Below are positions 32,913-44,386 of a stretch of 64,000 nucleotides of DNA, piece after piece. Position 1 is the first letter of the stretch. Every line of letters begins with the position of its first letter. A program made the translations under genes and the position numbers. The notes under the pieces were generated by a model, which was not told where the DNA came from, ran no database searches, and was given only the letters and a program-made list of their open reading frames with translations. The stretch is from Flaveria trinervia (lineage: Eukaryota > Streptophyta > Magnoliopsida > Asterales > Asteraceae), in the NCBI GenBank assembly GCA_025506515.1, contig CM046451.1, positions 53,582,356 to 53,646,355 of the forward strand, written 5' to 3'.

Positions 32913-34554
32913 ATGACTACTTCTTCGAATGATCCTTTCAATACTGGATCCTCTACCAAGCCTCCGATCTTGGTGAGGAATGAGTATAACATTTGGCAGA
33001 GAAGATTGCTCCATCACCTGTCTGTCAATAGCTCAGGTTGTTGGACATCTGTGGTACATGGACCACATAAGCCAATGGTGAATGATCCGGAAACAAACCA
33101 GTTGGTTCCAAGAAGAAGGAGCAATACTCCGATGAGGACAAGAAGTTGTTTGAAATCGATGCAAAAGCCCATGGAATTTTGGCTATGGCTATTCCTAATG
33201 AGATTTACTCTGGGCTTCTGCATTGTGAGTCTGCTCATGACCTCTGGAATGCCATCAAAGAACAATTTGGTGGTACTGATGAGGTTTTAGCAAACAACAG
33301 GGAAATCCTCGCCCAACAATATGAGACTTTCTCTCATAGAAAGGGTGAGACTCTGACTCAACAATTTGAGCGGTTTTCATGTTTATCTCTGAATTGAAAA
33401 TGGTTAAACATGAATATACCAGGAGTCAGATGAACCATAGATTCTTAAGATCACTGCCTGAGAGATGGAACACATATACCATTGTTCTACGCTCAAATGC
33501 TGATGTTGATCGCCTATCTCTCACCCAACTTCATGGGAAACTGCTTACATTCGAGAGAGAGATAGAGCAGAAAAGGAAATTGTTTCATCTGGCAAGCTTA
33601 CTGAGGATTTTGTCCAAGGGAACACTGCCCTGATTGGACATCAAGAGTCAGAATATGCGTCATCTGAAGGCCAGTATGATGAGCATATTGATTTCTCTAC
33701 AAACACTTCTGAGCCTGCCTTTGTGAGTGTTGATAGTCATTCTGCTGGTAGTAATGGTGACAATCTATGTTTCATCATGGATGATCTCAAGGGGATTGCT
33801 GATGATGACTTAGAAGAGATGGATATTTTGAGCCAAATGGCCTTGATAAATATCAGATCTCAGAAGTTCTACAAAAGAACTGGAAGGAAATTCCCAGGAC
33901 TCTCTGGCAAAACCAAAGTTGGTTTTGACAAGAGTAAGTTGAAGTGCCATAAATGCCACAGGCTTGGGCACTTTGCAAGAGAATGTAGATTATCTGGATC
34001 TAACTCTCCTGCACCTTTTGTGACTTTCCCTGGCAATAGTCAACAAAACAGAGGGCAACAACCTGTCAATTCTGGTTATCATCATCAACCACAATCTCCT
34101 GCATATTTTGTTCCACAGGGGCCAATGCCATATCCATACCCCTGCTATTACATGCCACAACCAGGCCAAGTTCAAGCACCCACTGCTCAGCAACCACATG
34201 CACTCCCTAAGCCTCAACCATCCCAATCTCATCAACCTAATCAACCTCAACAACACAGCTTCTTCACACCAGGAGTTGTTGACTGGAGCAGTTTACCAGA
34301 TGATGTGTCTGGTAATGAACAACTGTTCTCAGATGCTAGTCAACATGGTGGTGAGCATCCTTTTGGAAATCTAGCTCTCATGGCTTTGGAATCCTCTGAT
34401 GGATCATCTTCAAGTACCTCTTCAACAAAGGTATCACAGGTATCCTTTGAGGCTAAGGCCAAATTATGTTCTGAAACTTGCATAGCAGCATTTGCCTCTA
34501 TTAGAGAAGCAAATGTGGCTTTAATAAATAAAAATGTGAGCTAGAACAAATAAT
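32913..34554 (+). pseudogene. Element C gag
   Basis: ATG at 32913 (MTTSSNDPFNTGSSTKPPIL) begins the N-terminus with NEYNIWQRRLLHHL. A frameshift near 33100 leads to FEIDAKAHGILAMAIPNEIY and ESAHDLWNAIKEQF (UBN2-type capsid). Another near 33380 leads to NHRFLRSLPERWNTYTI, and a third near 33630 leads to the open part with MDILSQMALINIRSQKFYKR and the knuckle CHKCHRLGHFAREC (about 33943-33988). A Gln/Pro/His-rich tail follows (residues about 100-190 of that segment). The domain order and the Pro/Gln tail match element A. Three single-base-type shifts prevent translation of one protein. Confidence 0.88.
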
Positions 34555-35760
34555 TTCCAAAAATAAAGCTGAGTTTGAGTCTGTGCTGAAAGAGAAAACT
34601 GATGAGATTTATAATTAAAATGCCAAATTTCTGATGATAAGGCTAGGGAGGATGTACTCTTAGAGAAGTACAAAGACCTCAAAGATACTCTTGCTGTCAC
34701 CCAGGTAGAGTGTGATCGATGGGTACAATCTTGCAAGGGCTTTGAAATGCTTCTTAGTAAGCAAACAGCTTCCAATGTGAAGTTTGGAATTGGTTATAAT
34801 CACACTGCTCCTCCTACAGTTTTTGCTTCAAGAGCAGGAGCAGAATCTGATGGAGAAAGTAATGACCAATCCACCTCATCATGTGATTCACTACTTGATT
34901 AAGCACCATTAGTAGTTGAAGTCAGTAGTAATCCCTCTGTGAACCTATCAGCTGATATTGATGGTTCAACTGCTGACACTCACATGATCAATGAGTTGAT
35001 CAACCCAAGTGTTATCCCTAGAAGTACTAAGGGTACTGGAGAGCAGGGGATAACATCTGGAGTTCAAATCCTAATGACTGACAGCACTGAAGAGAAGAAA
35101 ACTGTCAGTAGGAAGGATTTGAAGCCTACTAAGGAAGTTGACAAGAAGGCAAAAAGTGCTTCTAAACTGCTGAAGAGCAAGTCTTCAGTAGTTTCATCTT
35201 CTTTAGTTGATGATCAACAGAAGATGATGAAGAAACCATGTGAAATATGTGGTCTATTCAATCACCTCACAGATGATTGTTGGTACAAAAAGGGATCCAA
35301 ACTCAAACAAAAGGAGAAAATTAAAGAAAACTTGGCTAAAATGAAAACTGAGTTTGAGTCCAAGTTTGTACCAGCAGCATCATATCCTGTTACTCCTATG
35401 TCCAAAAAGAAATCTAAAAGGGAAGGAGTGCAACAGGCAATAGCTGAGGTTGCTCAAAAGAAGATGGTGCAACACAAGAACTCATCATCTAACACCAATA
35501 CCAATGTGTCTGAAGAGCTGAAAGCTCTTTCCCAGAATCAGACACAGCTGGTAATGATGGTTCAACATCTGTTGGGAAGAGTTAACCAACTTGATGGCCC
35601 TGTGTTGAAACCCCAGAAAAGGAGATCCAAGCCAAAGGATTCCTCTTCTACACCATCTCCTTCACCTCAAGCTATTGTGCCCAATAAACCTGTTAGTTTA
35701 CCATCTGTCGATGAGACCAGGCCCAAAACCAAAAAGGTTTGGGTCTCCAAAACTAACTGA
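34555..35760 (+). pseudogene. Element C gag C-terminus and linker with second zinc knuckle
   Basis: The first part (34555-34900) is a broken coiled-coil-like region (KSELEQIISKN, then LEKYKDLKDTLAVTQ in shifting frames), equivalent to the Sirevirus gag coiled coil in A. An open segment from 34939 then carries a Lys/Ser-rich stretch and the knuckle CEICGLFNHLTDDC near residue 103-116, and ends in a basic VPNKPVSLP...KTKKVWVSKTN tail at 35760, just before the protease in another frame. Confidence 0.75.
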
Positions 35761-36082
35761 TTGTTTATTTATGCAGGTCTCTTCAACATGCCAAAGTAGC
35801 ATCTGGTATGTAGACAGTGGGGGATCTATGCATATGACTGGGAACAACTCACTTCTTAATGACTACTCTCGAGGAAGGAAGGGATTTGTTTCCTTTGGCA
35901 ATGATGCAAGAGGTTACATCATCGGGAAGGGCTTTGTTTCCAATGGGGAAATAAGGTTTGATGATGTCAACCATGTGGAAAATCTCAAGTATAACCTCTT
36001 GAGTGTCAGTCAATGTGTGACAAAGGCCATGTTGCCCTTTTCACAAGCCAGAACTGCAGGATTCTGTCATCCAAAGTTCTGA
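35675..36082 (+). pseudogene. Element C aspartic protease
   Basis: The frame contains SIWYVDSGGSMHMTGNNSLL with the catalytic DSG at 35813-35821; the usual Cys after DSG is Gly here. It continues through GYIIGKGFVSNGEIRF to YNLLSVSQ, where a single-base deletion near 36015 shifts out of the long pol frame. The +1 relation to the upstream linker (ending 35760) is a second break. Upstream residues of this frame are only an alternate reading of the linker. Confidence 0.85.
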
Positions 36083-38907
36083 GTTTGATTGACAAGGTAT
36101 TGGATGCTCACACTCTCCTGAAGGCCAACAGGACAGGAAGAGTGTATGCCTTAGATCTTTCCAAGAAAATTGATCTCAAAGGCCATCCTTGCCTATTTTC
36201 CAAGGCCTCTCCTCAAGAATCTAATCTATGGCATAGAAGGCTGGGACATCTTAACTTCAAGAACATGAATCAACTGATACACCATAGTTTAGTAAGGTTA
36301 CTGCCTATGAAGGAGTTCAAGTGTGAAAACAACTGCACTGCTTGTTTGAAAGGAAAACAGCACAAGGTTTCATTTCCACCTATTGAAGAACCAAAGTCCA
36401 CTGCCTGCTTACAACTTCTTCACATGGATCTCTTTGGTCCTGTGAGAGTGATGAGCATGGCACAGAAGAAATACTGTCTGGTAATTGTGGATGATTACTC
36501 CAGATTTTTATGGACTTTCTTTCTACATTCAAAGGATGTAGCTGCACAGAAGATCATAAACTTTGTGTTGTATGCTAAGAAGCAGTATTCCCTCTCAGTC
36601 AAGTGTATTAGAAGTGACAATGGAACAGAATTCAGGAACAATACACTTGATGAGTTCTACCTTTCCAAGGGAATAAAGAGACAGTTTAGTATTCCAAGAA
36701 CTCCTGAACAGAATGGAGTTGTGGAGAGAAAGAACAGGACCCTCATTGAAGCTGCAAGGTCTATGTTGGCTGATTCTGGACTGCCATTGACCTTTTGGGC
36801 TGAAGCTGTCAACACAGCATGCTATGTGCAGAATAGAGTGCTAATAAATCAGAGGTTGATGAAGACTCCATATGAAGTTCTACATCATTTGGCTCCTCTT
36901 ATTTCATTTTTTAGAGCATTTGGGTGTCCCTGTTTCATTCTCAACACAAAGGATCAGCTCCAGAAATTTGATCCTAAGGTGGATGCAGGGTACTTTGTTG
37001 GTTATTCATCAACATGCAAGGCATACAGAGTCTTCAACTGCAGAACAAAGATGGTTGAAGAGACTCTACATGTCAAGTTCAATGAATCTCCAAAGGACAA
37101 GATTCCACAAAGCCCTGTGGAGCTCTTTGATTTGGACATACTGCAATATGTTCCGTATCAATCTCCTGCTATTGCTCCTGTCAACAGTTCACCACCTGGT
37201 GTTACTACTGAAGATGATGATGATAGTAGTAATCACCTCTTCAGGTTTAGTGACCAACTGCCTGAGTCCTCTAAACCTGATGCTCCTGTAGCTCCTGCAG
37301 CACCATCCACAACAAAAGCTGATGAGATTTCTGCATCCTCAACTTCATTTGCGTTGCCACCAGCTTCATGGTTTCAAGAATCTGCATCAACATCTGCTGC
37401 TGCTGAAGATCCTACCAACACTTGCACAGATTTGATTGTTTACCAAGAGCTGAAAAATCACCCAATGTCTCAAATCCTTGGTGATATCAATGCTGGTGTT
37501 TCAACCAGAAGCCAGTTGTCCAATTTCTGCTTCTATGCTCTCTTCATCAGTCAGCTAGAGCCAACGAACTATCATATAGCTTTGAGAGACAATGGATGGG
37601 TTGAAGCCATGCAGCTTGAGCTTCTTCAGTTCAAGAAACAGCAAGTGTGGGAGCTTGTTCCTCTACCCCCAGGTAAGTGTGCAATAGGCACTAAATGGGT
37701 GTTTAGGAATAAAACTGATGAAAATGGGCTAATTGTTAAGAACAAGGCCAGACTGGTTGTGCAGGGGTTTGCACAAGAAGAAGGTATTGATTATGATGAA
37801 ACCTTTGCCCCTGTAGCCAGACTGGAGGCAATTAGATTGTTTTTAGCCTATGCTGCTCTCCACAATCTTAAAGTTTTTCAAATGGATGTCAAAAGTGCTT
37901 TTCTATATGGTACAATAAAAGAAGAAGTTTATGTGTGTCAACCACCAGGCTTTGAGGATAATAAGCACCCAGAATGGGTATATAAGCTTGATAAAGCTCT
38001 TTATGGGTTGAAACAAGCACCTAGAGCCTGGTATGAGACCTTATCAAACTTTCTTCTACAAAATAATTTCACTAGAGGCTCCATAGATAAAACTTTATTT
38101 ATTAAGAAGGTGGATCAGCATAAGCTACTTGTTCAAATTTATGTTGATGATATTATATTTGCATCCTCTGATCCCCAATTGTGTGAGGATTTCCAAACCT
38201 TAATGCAACAGAAGTTTGAAATGAGTGCAATGGGAGAATTACAGTTCTTTCTAGGTTTGCAAATCAAACAAAAAGCTGATGGAATGTTCATTCATCAGTC
38301 TAAATACACAAAAGATCTTTTGAATAGGTTTGATTTACAAAACTGTAAACCCTGTTCTACTCCCATGTGCAACACCACACAATTGGATGTTGATCAGAAA
38401 GGTAAAGGTGTTGATGAAACCCTTTACAGATGTATGATTGGTTCCTTGATGTATTTAACAGCTTCTAGACCAGATATTATGTTTGCTACATGTGTTTGTG
38501 CTAGATTTCAGCCTGCACCTAAGGAGTCTCATCTGATTGCAGTCAAGAGGATCTTTAGATATGTGCAAGGTACACAATCTCTAGGCTTATGGTATTCCAC
38601 TGGACATTCTTGCAAATTAGTTGCTTTCTCTGATAGTGACTATGCAGGGTGTAAGTTGACCAGGAAATCAACTTCTGGTGGATGCCAATTCCTAGGCAAC
38701 TGTTTGATTTCTTGGCAGAGTAAGAAACAAACATCTGTTGCTACATCCACTGCTGAAGCCGAGTACATTGCTGCTGCTAGTTATACATCCCAAATACTCT
38801 GGCTTCAGAATCAACTGTTGGATTATGGCATTACAGAGACTAAGACTCCATTATTAATGGATAGTGCTTCAGCTCTTTGCATTGTCAAAAATCCAGTCCC
38901 ACTCTAG
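36013..38907 (+). pseudogene. Element C pol: integrase, RT and most of RNase H, open over 964 codons
   Basis: Domains in order: GAG-pre-integrase with HHCC zinc site (LWHRRLGHLNFKNMN...CTACLKGKQHK, residues about 70-125); integrase DDE (LHMDLFGP, CIRSDNGTEF, PRTPEQNGVVERKNRT, residues about 135-245); a Ser/Ala-rich linker (about 390-480); RT (WVEAMQLELLQFKKQQVWELV, KARLVVQGFAQEEG, FQMDVKSAFLYG, KALYGLKQAPRAWYE, with YVDD at 38140-38151); RNase H (FSDSDYAGCK, SKKQTSVATSTAEAEYIAA, LMDSASAL). The enzymes would make and integrate cDNA. The frame is lost at about 38900 by one extra base, leaving the RNase H tail in 38864-39082. All catalytic residues that I can check are present. Confidence 0.95.
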
Positions 38908-39082
38908 GACCAAACATATAGAAATTAGACATCATTTTATAAGAGACTGTTTTGAAAAGGGTCTAATTAATCCTATGTTCGTGCCTAGTGCTGATGAGCT
39001 TGCAGACATTTTTACTAAGCCTTTGGATAGTTCAACTTTCCACAACCTGGTGTTAAGGCTTGGTATGCTGCAGCTAGAATAA
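38864..39082 (+). pseudogene. Element C RNase H C-terminal tail, shifted frame
   Basis: The last part of the pol protein (HSRTKHIEIRHHFIRDCFEK, then DELADIFTKPLDSSTFHNL) lies in the next frame after the shift near 38900 and ends at a stop at 39080-39082. The TKPL block is the standard end of copia RNase H. Confidence 0.9.
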
Positions 39083-39175
39083 GTGACAACTACTGATGAT
39101 CTCAGTAATTACTGATGATCATTGGTAACCATGTCACATATAAGTACTGATGAGTTATTTTACTCTCAGTAGTTT
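39083..39175 (+). other. Element C pol-ORF3 spacer, first part
   Basis: Short non-coding stretch with several ACTACTGATG/TACTGATG units, the same motif as in the LTR and in 40098-40740. Element L is inserted at its end. Confidence 0.7.
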
Positions 39176-40097
39176 TGTAAGGATTCCTGAAGTTACTATG
39201 AGAGTCTTGATGATCCTGATCACAATGAGAAAGGGATGTCTTGATTATTCTAAGACTACAAACATTTAAAGATCTTCTAAGTGTTTTGGTAGCATCAGCC
39301 TAGGGGGAGTTTGTAAGGATTCCTGAAGTCTGATGCAACCCAAAACTGCCTAAGTGTTTCAGCAACATGCACTAAGTACTGAAGTGAAGATTGCTTCGGA
39401 AGAATTACACAAAGCATTAGAAAATACTCTAAGTGTATATCTTCCGAAGCCAAGACCAATATCTTCCGAAGCCTAACATGAAGTCTTCCGAAGCTTGAAG
39501 AGACAAAGTCTTCCGAAGCTTCAACCTATGAAGACAGATTTCTTCCGAAGACTTTTAGTACACATGCTTTATCTGATGTACTGTTCCATAAAGCACCTTT
39601 TCCCGCGTCTCTGATAAGTCACCAACTTACAAGAGTTGGTGAAAAGGTCCATGCTTTTGGTAACTGTACATTGAGGTCTTGTGTCTGAAACTTTCTACTT
39701 TATGTACTTTATCCTTTTTGTAATGTATAAGGATGTGAGCTATGGCATGTCATAGTCACAAGGTCAAAAGGCAGATATGCTTTTGATCCTACAATTGATT
39801 TTGTTAGTGTCTAGTCAATTGTATCCAGCTGGCTTTCATAGTATAGCCGGCTGTAGGTTGTAGTATAAGTATTCCAAGTTCTTGTACTTTCCATATGCTT
39901 TGTAACACTTGTAAAAGAACTTGAGAAAGCAATATACTGCTCCCTTGAAAACTATACTTTCTTGTTCTGTCTTTTGCTTTACTTGTGTTCTCTGCATCAC
40001 CTTTGGTTACCTAGTTCACTGTTTGATTAAGATTTAGTTAATCTCCTCATTGTGTTGTTGTGTTGTAATTGTGTTCAAGCCCTTGAACGATCCTGCA
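39176..40097 (+). mobile_element. Element L: internally deleted A-like retrotransposon
   Basis: TSD AGTTT at 39171-39175 and 40098-40102. The insert starts TGTAAGGATTCCTGAAGT (39176-39193) and ends GATCCTGCA. Only these 18 bases of the 5' LTR remain; they are fused to 118 bases of the 3' internal end with a polypurine tract (CATCAGCCTAGGGGGAGTT ending at 39311), followed by a complete LTR at 39312-40097 that starts with the same 18 bases. CTTCGGAAG/CTTCCGAAG motifs, a CCGGCTGTAGG block and the end GATCCTGCA ally it with the A family. Total 922 bp. Confidence 0.88.
39312..40097 (+). repeat. 3' LTR of element L
   Basis: 786 bp, TGTAAGGATTCC...GATCCTGCA. Six or more TTCCGAAG/TTCGGAAG palindromes at 39390-39550. 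It aligns in outline with the A LTR: motif cluster, then GTCACCAACTT-type block, then CTGTAGG, then GAGAAAGCAATATA near the end. Confidence 0.85.
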
Positions 40098-40823
40098 AGT
40101 TTTTATAACTACTGAAGGCTAAATGCTTTATGTACTGTGCTTCATCTGTTCTAAACTACTGATGTAGTTACAACTACTGAAATCAGTTGAAACAGATAAG
40201 TACTGATGTCCTATGAAACAACTGAAAACAGCAAAAAGGCTGATGAGTAAGTGTTGAGGATAGTATGAAACAGCTGAAAGGCTATGAATTGACGACAACT
40301 ACTGATGAGTACTCTCTCTTCAGTAGTTCACAAACTGCTGTTTCTTTATAAACAACTGAAGCAATACCTTGTCTTCAGTAGTTTCACAACTACTGATGAC
40401 TAACACCAAGTCTTCAGTTGTTTACAACTACTGATGGAAAAACCACGGTCTTCAGTAGTTTCACAACTACTGATGGCTAATACCAAGTCCTCAGTTGTTT
40501 CAACATCTGAAGTCCAACTTGTCTTCAGTAGTTTTTAAAACTACTGATGCCTAAATCAGAGACTTCAGTTGTTTCAACGTCTGATTGTAAACACCATGTC
40601 TTCAGTTGTTTTATAACTGCTGACCACACCAATACCATCAGTTGTTTCAAACCTCTGAAAGTTAATACCACGTCATCAGTAGTTTCAAATACTGATGACT
40701 AACACCAAAACCTTCAGTCGTTTCATAACCTGTACCCTATATATACCTGATCCCTCTTTCAGAGTTTTTCATTCTTTCACGACCTAAAATTTCAAAAGCT
40801 CTGAAAACCTTTCACCTTCATTA
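40098..40823 (+). other. Element C pol-ORF3 spacer, motif array
   Basis: Non-coding. From about 40105 to 40730 the inverted pair AACTACTGATG and CTTCAGTAGTT (with CAGTTGTTT variants) recurs at intervals of 30-60 bases, more than fifteen times in total. The halves are complementary, so single-stranded nucleic acid could form many alternative hairpins. The same units occur in the C LTR. Confidence 0.75.
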
Positions 40824-43800
40824 ATGGCGACCATGCAACTCAAGCCTCGACACAACTGTGTCGCGTACCTCACCAATCGCCCTTCTGGACCAAATTTGAT
40901 AATGCTATAGATCTTATGGTCCAATCCCCACTGAAAACGGCTTTCCTCTTAAATCCAATCATTTATGCCGATTCGCTACATCAGTTCTGGACGAATGCGA
41001 CTGTTAATGGAGAATCTATCCATTCGTCCATCAACTCTCATAAGTGGTGTCATCTCTACTGCTACCATCCGCCAGATATTACTGTTAGATGATGCTGCCT
41101 ACCCTGTTGGATATCCTAAGCGCCAACTTGATCTTTCATTTGGACAACATGGATATCAGGGTGATCTTAGTGCTTCACAATCCTGAAGAAACATTTTCCA
41201 GATGCTGAACGATTAATATTTCATATGATAAATGTTTGCCTGGCCCGAAGACTTCCTCTTGGGATCAACTGTCTTCAAGATGGCAACAGGTACTGTTCTC
41301 TATCCTTGAACAAGAACCACTAAACTTTTCTGAAATCATTTTTCTTGAAATCAAGGATATGGCCACAAAACCACTTTCTAACCGTTGGATACTATATCCT
41401 CGGTTTATAATGGCCATAATAGAGACAGCTTTCTGCTGAGGGACTAGTTGGTTTGGGAGTCCCTGCTTTGGCTGTATTGCCGGAGGTATACTCCCGACAC
41501 ACACACTGACCAAACTCTCAAACAGGCTGCCAAGCTGCGCAAACCCACGCAGCTGGAACCCAGCCTCCACTTCCACATCCAAAGTCCCCTCCAAACCCCC
41601 CAAGAAGAGCCTAAGAAAGCTACTCAGGGAGTTGAGTCCCCTGTGGATGCTCCTGCTGCACCAACGCAGGTTATCTCTACTGGACCTAACCCCCCAGTAG
41701 AGACTATGACTCCACCAACTGACGCCGCTCAGGTTTCCTCTCAAAAGGAACCTGAAGCAACCACTCAAAGGGAAGCCACGCTGCTGGGATCCTCCTCACT
41801 TGAGGGGATTACCATTGAAGAGCACCACTTGTCCCGGGTGCACACTGCTTCCACACCCTCTCCTGATGCAACCGCCCCTCAAAGCCCTACAATCATTGTT
41901 GCAAAAGTGCTGACAGCTGGCATTTCCTCACCCCCCACCCAGACACCAATTACTACTGGATAACCTCAACACCTGAGGGGGAGGATCACAATGCTTCTGT
42001 CACCCACAGCACAGGGGTTATCATGTTCCATCTTCTAGTGTAGATAAGGAGGTGCGAACTTCTGGTGAGGCTGCCACTGCCCCTGACTCAGCAAATGACC
42101 AGATGCAGTTGGTAACATCTCTAACACCTCACCAGCGGCACAGCTGATGAAGGACATAGTCCTGAGGCTGGAAGTCCCCAGAACCGAGAACAAGGGGCAC
42201 ATGCTATCATTGATCTACACTCAAGGCATGTTCATCCTGACTCTGTCAGGAGGTCAGTGATTCAGTATCAACTGATGATGACCTGAGCTTCTTCTATGAT
42301 GTAGTTGCTCAAAACACCATTCTAGAGGATGAGGTTAGCAGACTCAAAGAGCTGCTGGCCAAGATGTCTCAGGATGCAAGTCCATCTGCCACCACAATAC
42401 ACCCACAGATGGCACCTTCTTCTGAAGGTCCCCTACACACTGAGCCAATATATACTTCCAAGCCACCAGCCTCTGCTTTCGGCACTGATTCTCAGGAACA
42501 GAACCATCCTGATCAATCAGTTGCTACCCTTCAAAAATCCCTACCTCTCATCACTCCCATGATCACAGATATAGTGATCAAAGCCATTGATGAGAGGCTT
42601 CCTACAATAATACAACCCTTGGTGGAGGAGTTGGTGACTAAATCCCTTTCTACTGCTCAAACCCTTGCACCCAATGCAACCAAAAAGGGGAGAGTCAGTT
42701 AGTTAAAGGAAAAAGGAAGAGGATAGATGGGGAGAAGGCGAAAGAATCTGAGTTTGTAAATGAGAAGGAGAAGGAGAGTGTGAAGGGAGCTGAAGTGAAT
42801 GAAAGCCAAAAAGACTTTCATGTCACATATCAAAAGAGGAAAGGAGAGTCTGAGAAGGAGAAGGAGCTGAATGATATGGTGAAAGAAGCTGACGCCAACC
42901 ATAACCGTTCAATGGATAAAATCATTGAGCAGTTGTATAGGCAGGGTTTTGACATCAAACAACTAGACTCCGAGATCAGAAGGTTGGAAACAGAGGAGAT
43001 CAACTCAAGATGGGCTAGCTATGATGCCTTAGAAAGAGAAAGGCTGGAGATAATGATCAGATTTATAGCCAAATACTTGGGAAGATCTCTGATTGAAATA
43101 AGGGCCTGGACCAGGGACAACATCTTGGCAATAACCACCAAGATTTGTTCGTCTGAAGCATACTCCAAAGGTTTAGTGATTGAGGTATTGAATGAAGCTG
43201 GGGTTGGGAATCGAAAAGAACTGACAAAATTTACCAAAGCCTCCCTTACAGCCAAAATGCTAAAACAGTCTGAAAAGCCTCAATCCTCAAAATCACTATC
43301 TCCACAACCCACTAAAACAACCCCTTTACCCTCTAAACCAACCATCCAACCCACAAAACCAAATCCTTTACCCCCAAAACCCACTGCCAGTGATGTACCT
43401 AGCCAAAAGAAAAGAAAGGTACTGAGGCCTGATGAAGATGAAGAGGAGGATGAAGACAGACTGCCACTCTCTGCAGTTATTACTTTGCCTAAGGCTAAAC
43501 CAATGTCCATCACTCCTGCTTCTCAAATGCATGATGTAATGATAAAGATTGAAGAGGAACAGATGCAAAGACATGATGAGGAAATGCTGAAAAGCATTGA
43601 CAAAGCATATGCCACATCCTCTTCAATGATTAGCATGAAGAAAGAAGTATTAAGATTGTACACCCTTGCTAATACCTTTCAATACCAAAGGGAAAGAGTA
43701 AGGATATGGCCTGATCCTAGGGTGGCACATCGGATTGTCAAGAAAGAAATTCCTTCAAGATACAAGGGCCAAGTGAAGAGAGTTGTCGACGAAGACATCA

Positions 43801-44167
43801 CTGTGGTTCTTGTAGTGTCCCCTTGGGAAATGTTGAAGAGTTCAAGAAAGCCTATGAAGCCAAACAACCACCTCAAAAGATGTTAGAGAACAAAATCATA
43901 AAGAAGGGATTGGTTTACAAAAGACTAGAAAACTTCAAACAAGAAGAGCTCAACCTGCTCTTAGAAGGGACTCATCCAGATGAGTTTGCTTATAGACAAA
44001 TAACCACGGTTGAGCTCAAGAATGGAAAACAGGGCAAGTACATATCTGAAGTGTATGGCCGAGAAGGATTATTTGATGGTGTGCCCGAGGTGTTGACAAT
44101 GGATGAGCAAATCATGTTTCTAAGGGCTTACACCAGGGAATCATATAGGCTGATACACGGGAAGTAG
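40824..44167 (+). pseudogene. Element C ORF3 (extra 3' ORF), degraded
   Basis: ATG at 40824 (MATMQLKPRHNCVAYL) starts the region; stops and shifts appear within 30 codons. Recognisable parts: an FWTNATVNGESIHSS block near 40985 followed in another frame by STATIRQILLLDDAAY (counterpart of the FWANGQIETLNG...IMREHLEL block of A); a Pro/Thr/Ala-rich middle (41448-41963); ATKKGR at 42673-42694; a basic, highly charged helical part (42780-43886) with heptads; and a C-terminal part with LLEGTHPDEFAYRQI ending in TAG at 44167. The plan matches A and B. No transmembrane segment is obvious. Function unknown. Confidence 0.75.
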
Positions 44168-44376
44168 ATCTCATGGTTGGGGTAACAGCTCGGTGTCCAA
44201 GTCCCCAATACAGAGCTCCCAACCATATCATGCCAAACAGATCATCAGAGACTTCTTCCCAGGCCGGTGCTGAAAAAGGGTCACTTCTCATCTGATCAAG
44301 AGGATAAAAAGACCAATCTATCTGCCAAAATAAGTGGGACTCATCAATAACTTAGAGGTTTTGGCTGCATTGATTC
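44168..44376 (+). other. Element C 3' untranslated region
   Basis: About 210 bases between ORF3 and the polypurine tract. No frame or motif that I recognise. Confidence 0.6.
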
Positions 44377-44384
44377 AGGGGGAG
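44377..44384 (+). other. Polypurine tract of element C
   Basis: AGGGGGAG two bases before the 3' LTR start TGTTGG; the same octamer as in elements A and L. Confidence 0.9.
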
Positions 44385-44386
44385 TT

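Noticed and set aside
39288..40097. 39312-40097 as a simple solo LTR insertion in C
   Set aside because: A polypurine tract lies directly before it and no TSD flanks 39312. The TSD AGTTT flanks 39176-40097, so it is the 3' LTR of an internally deleted element.
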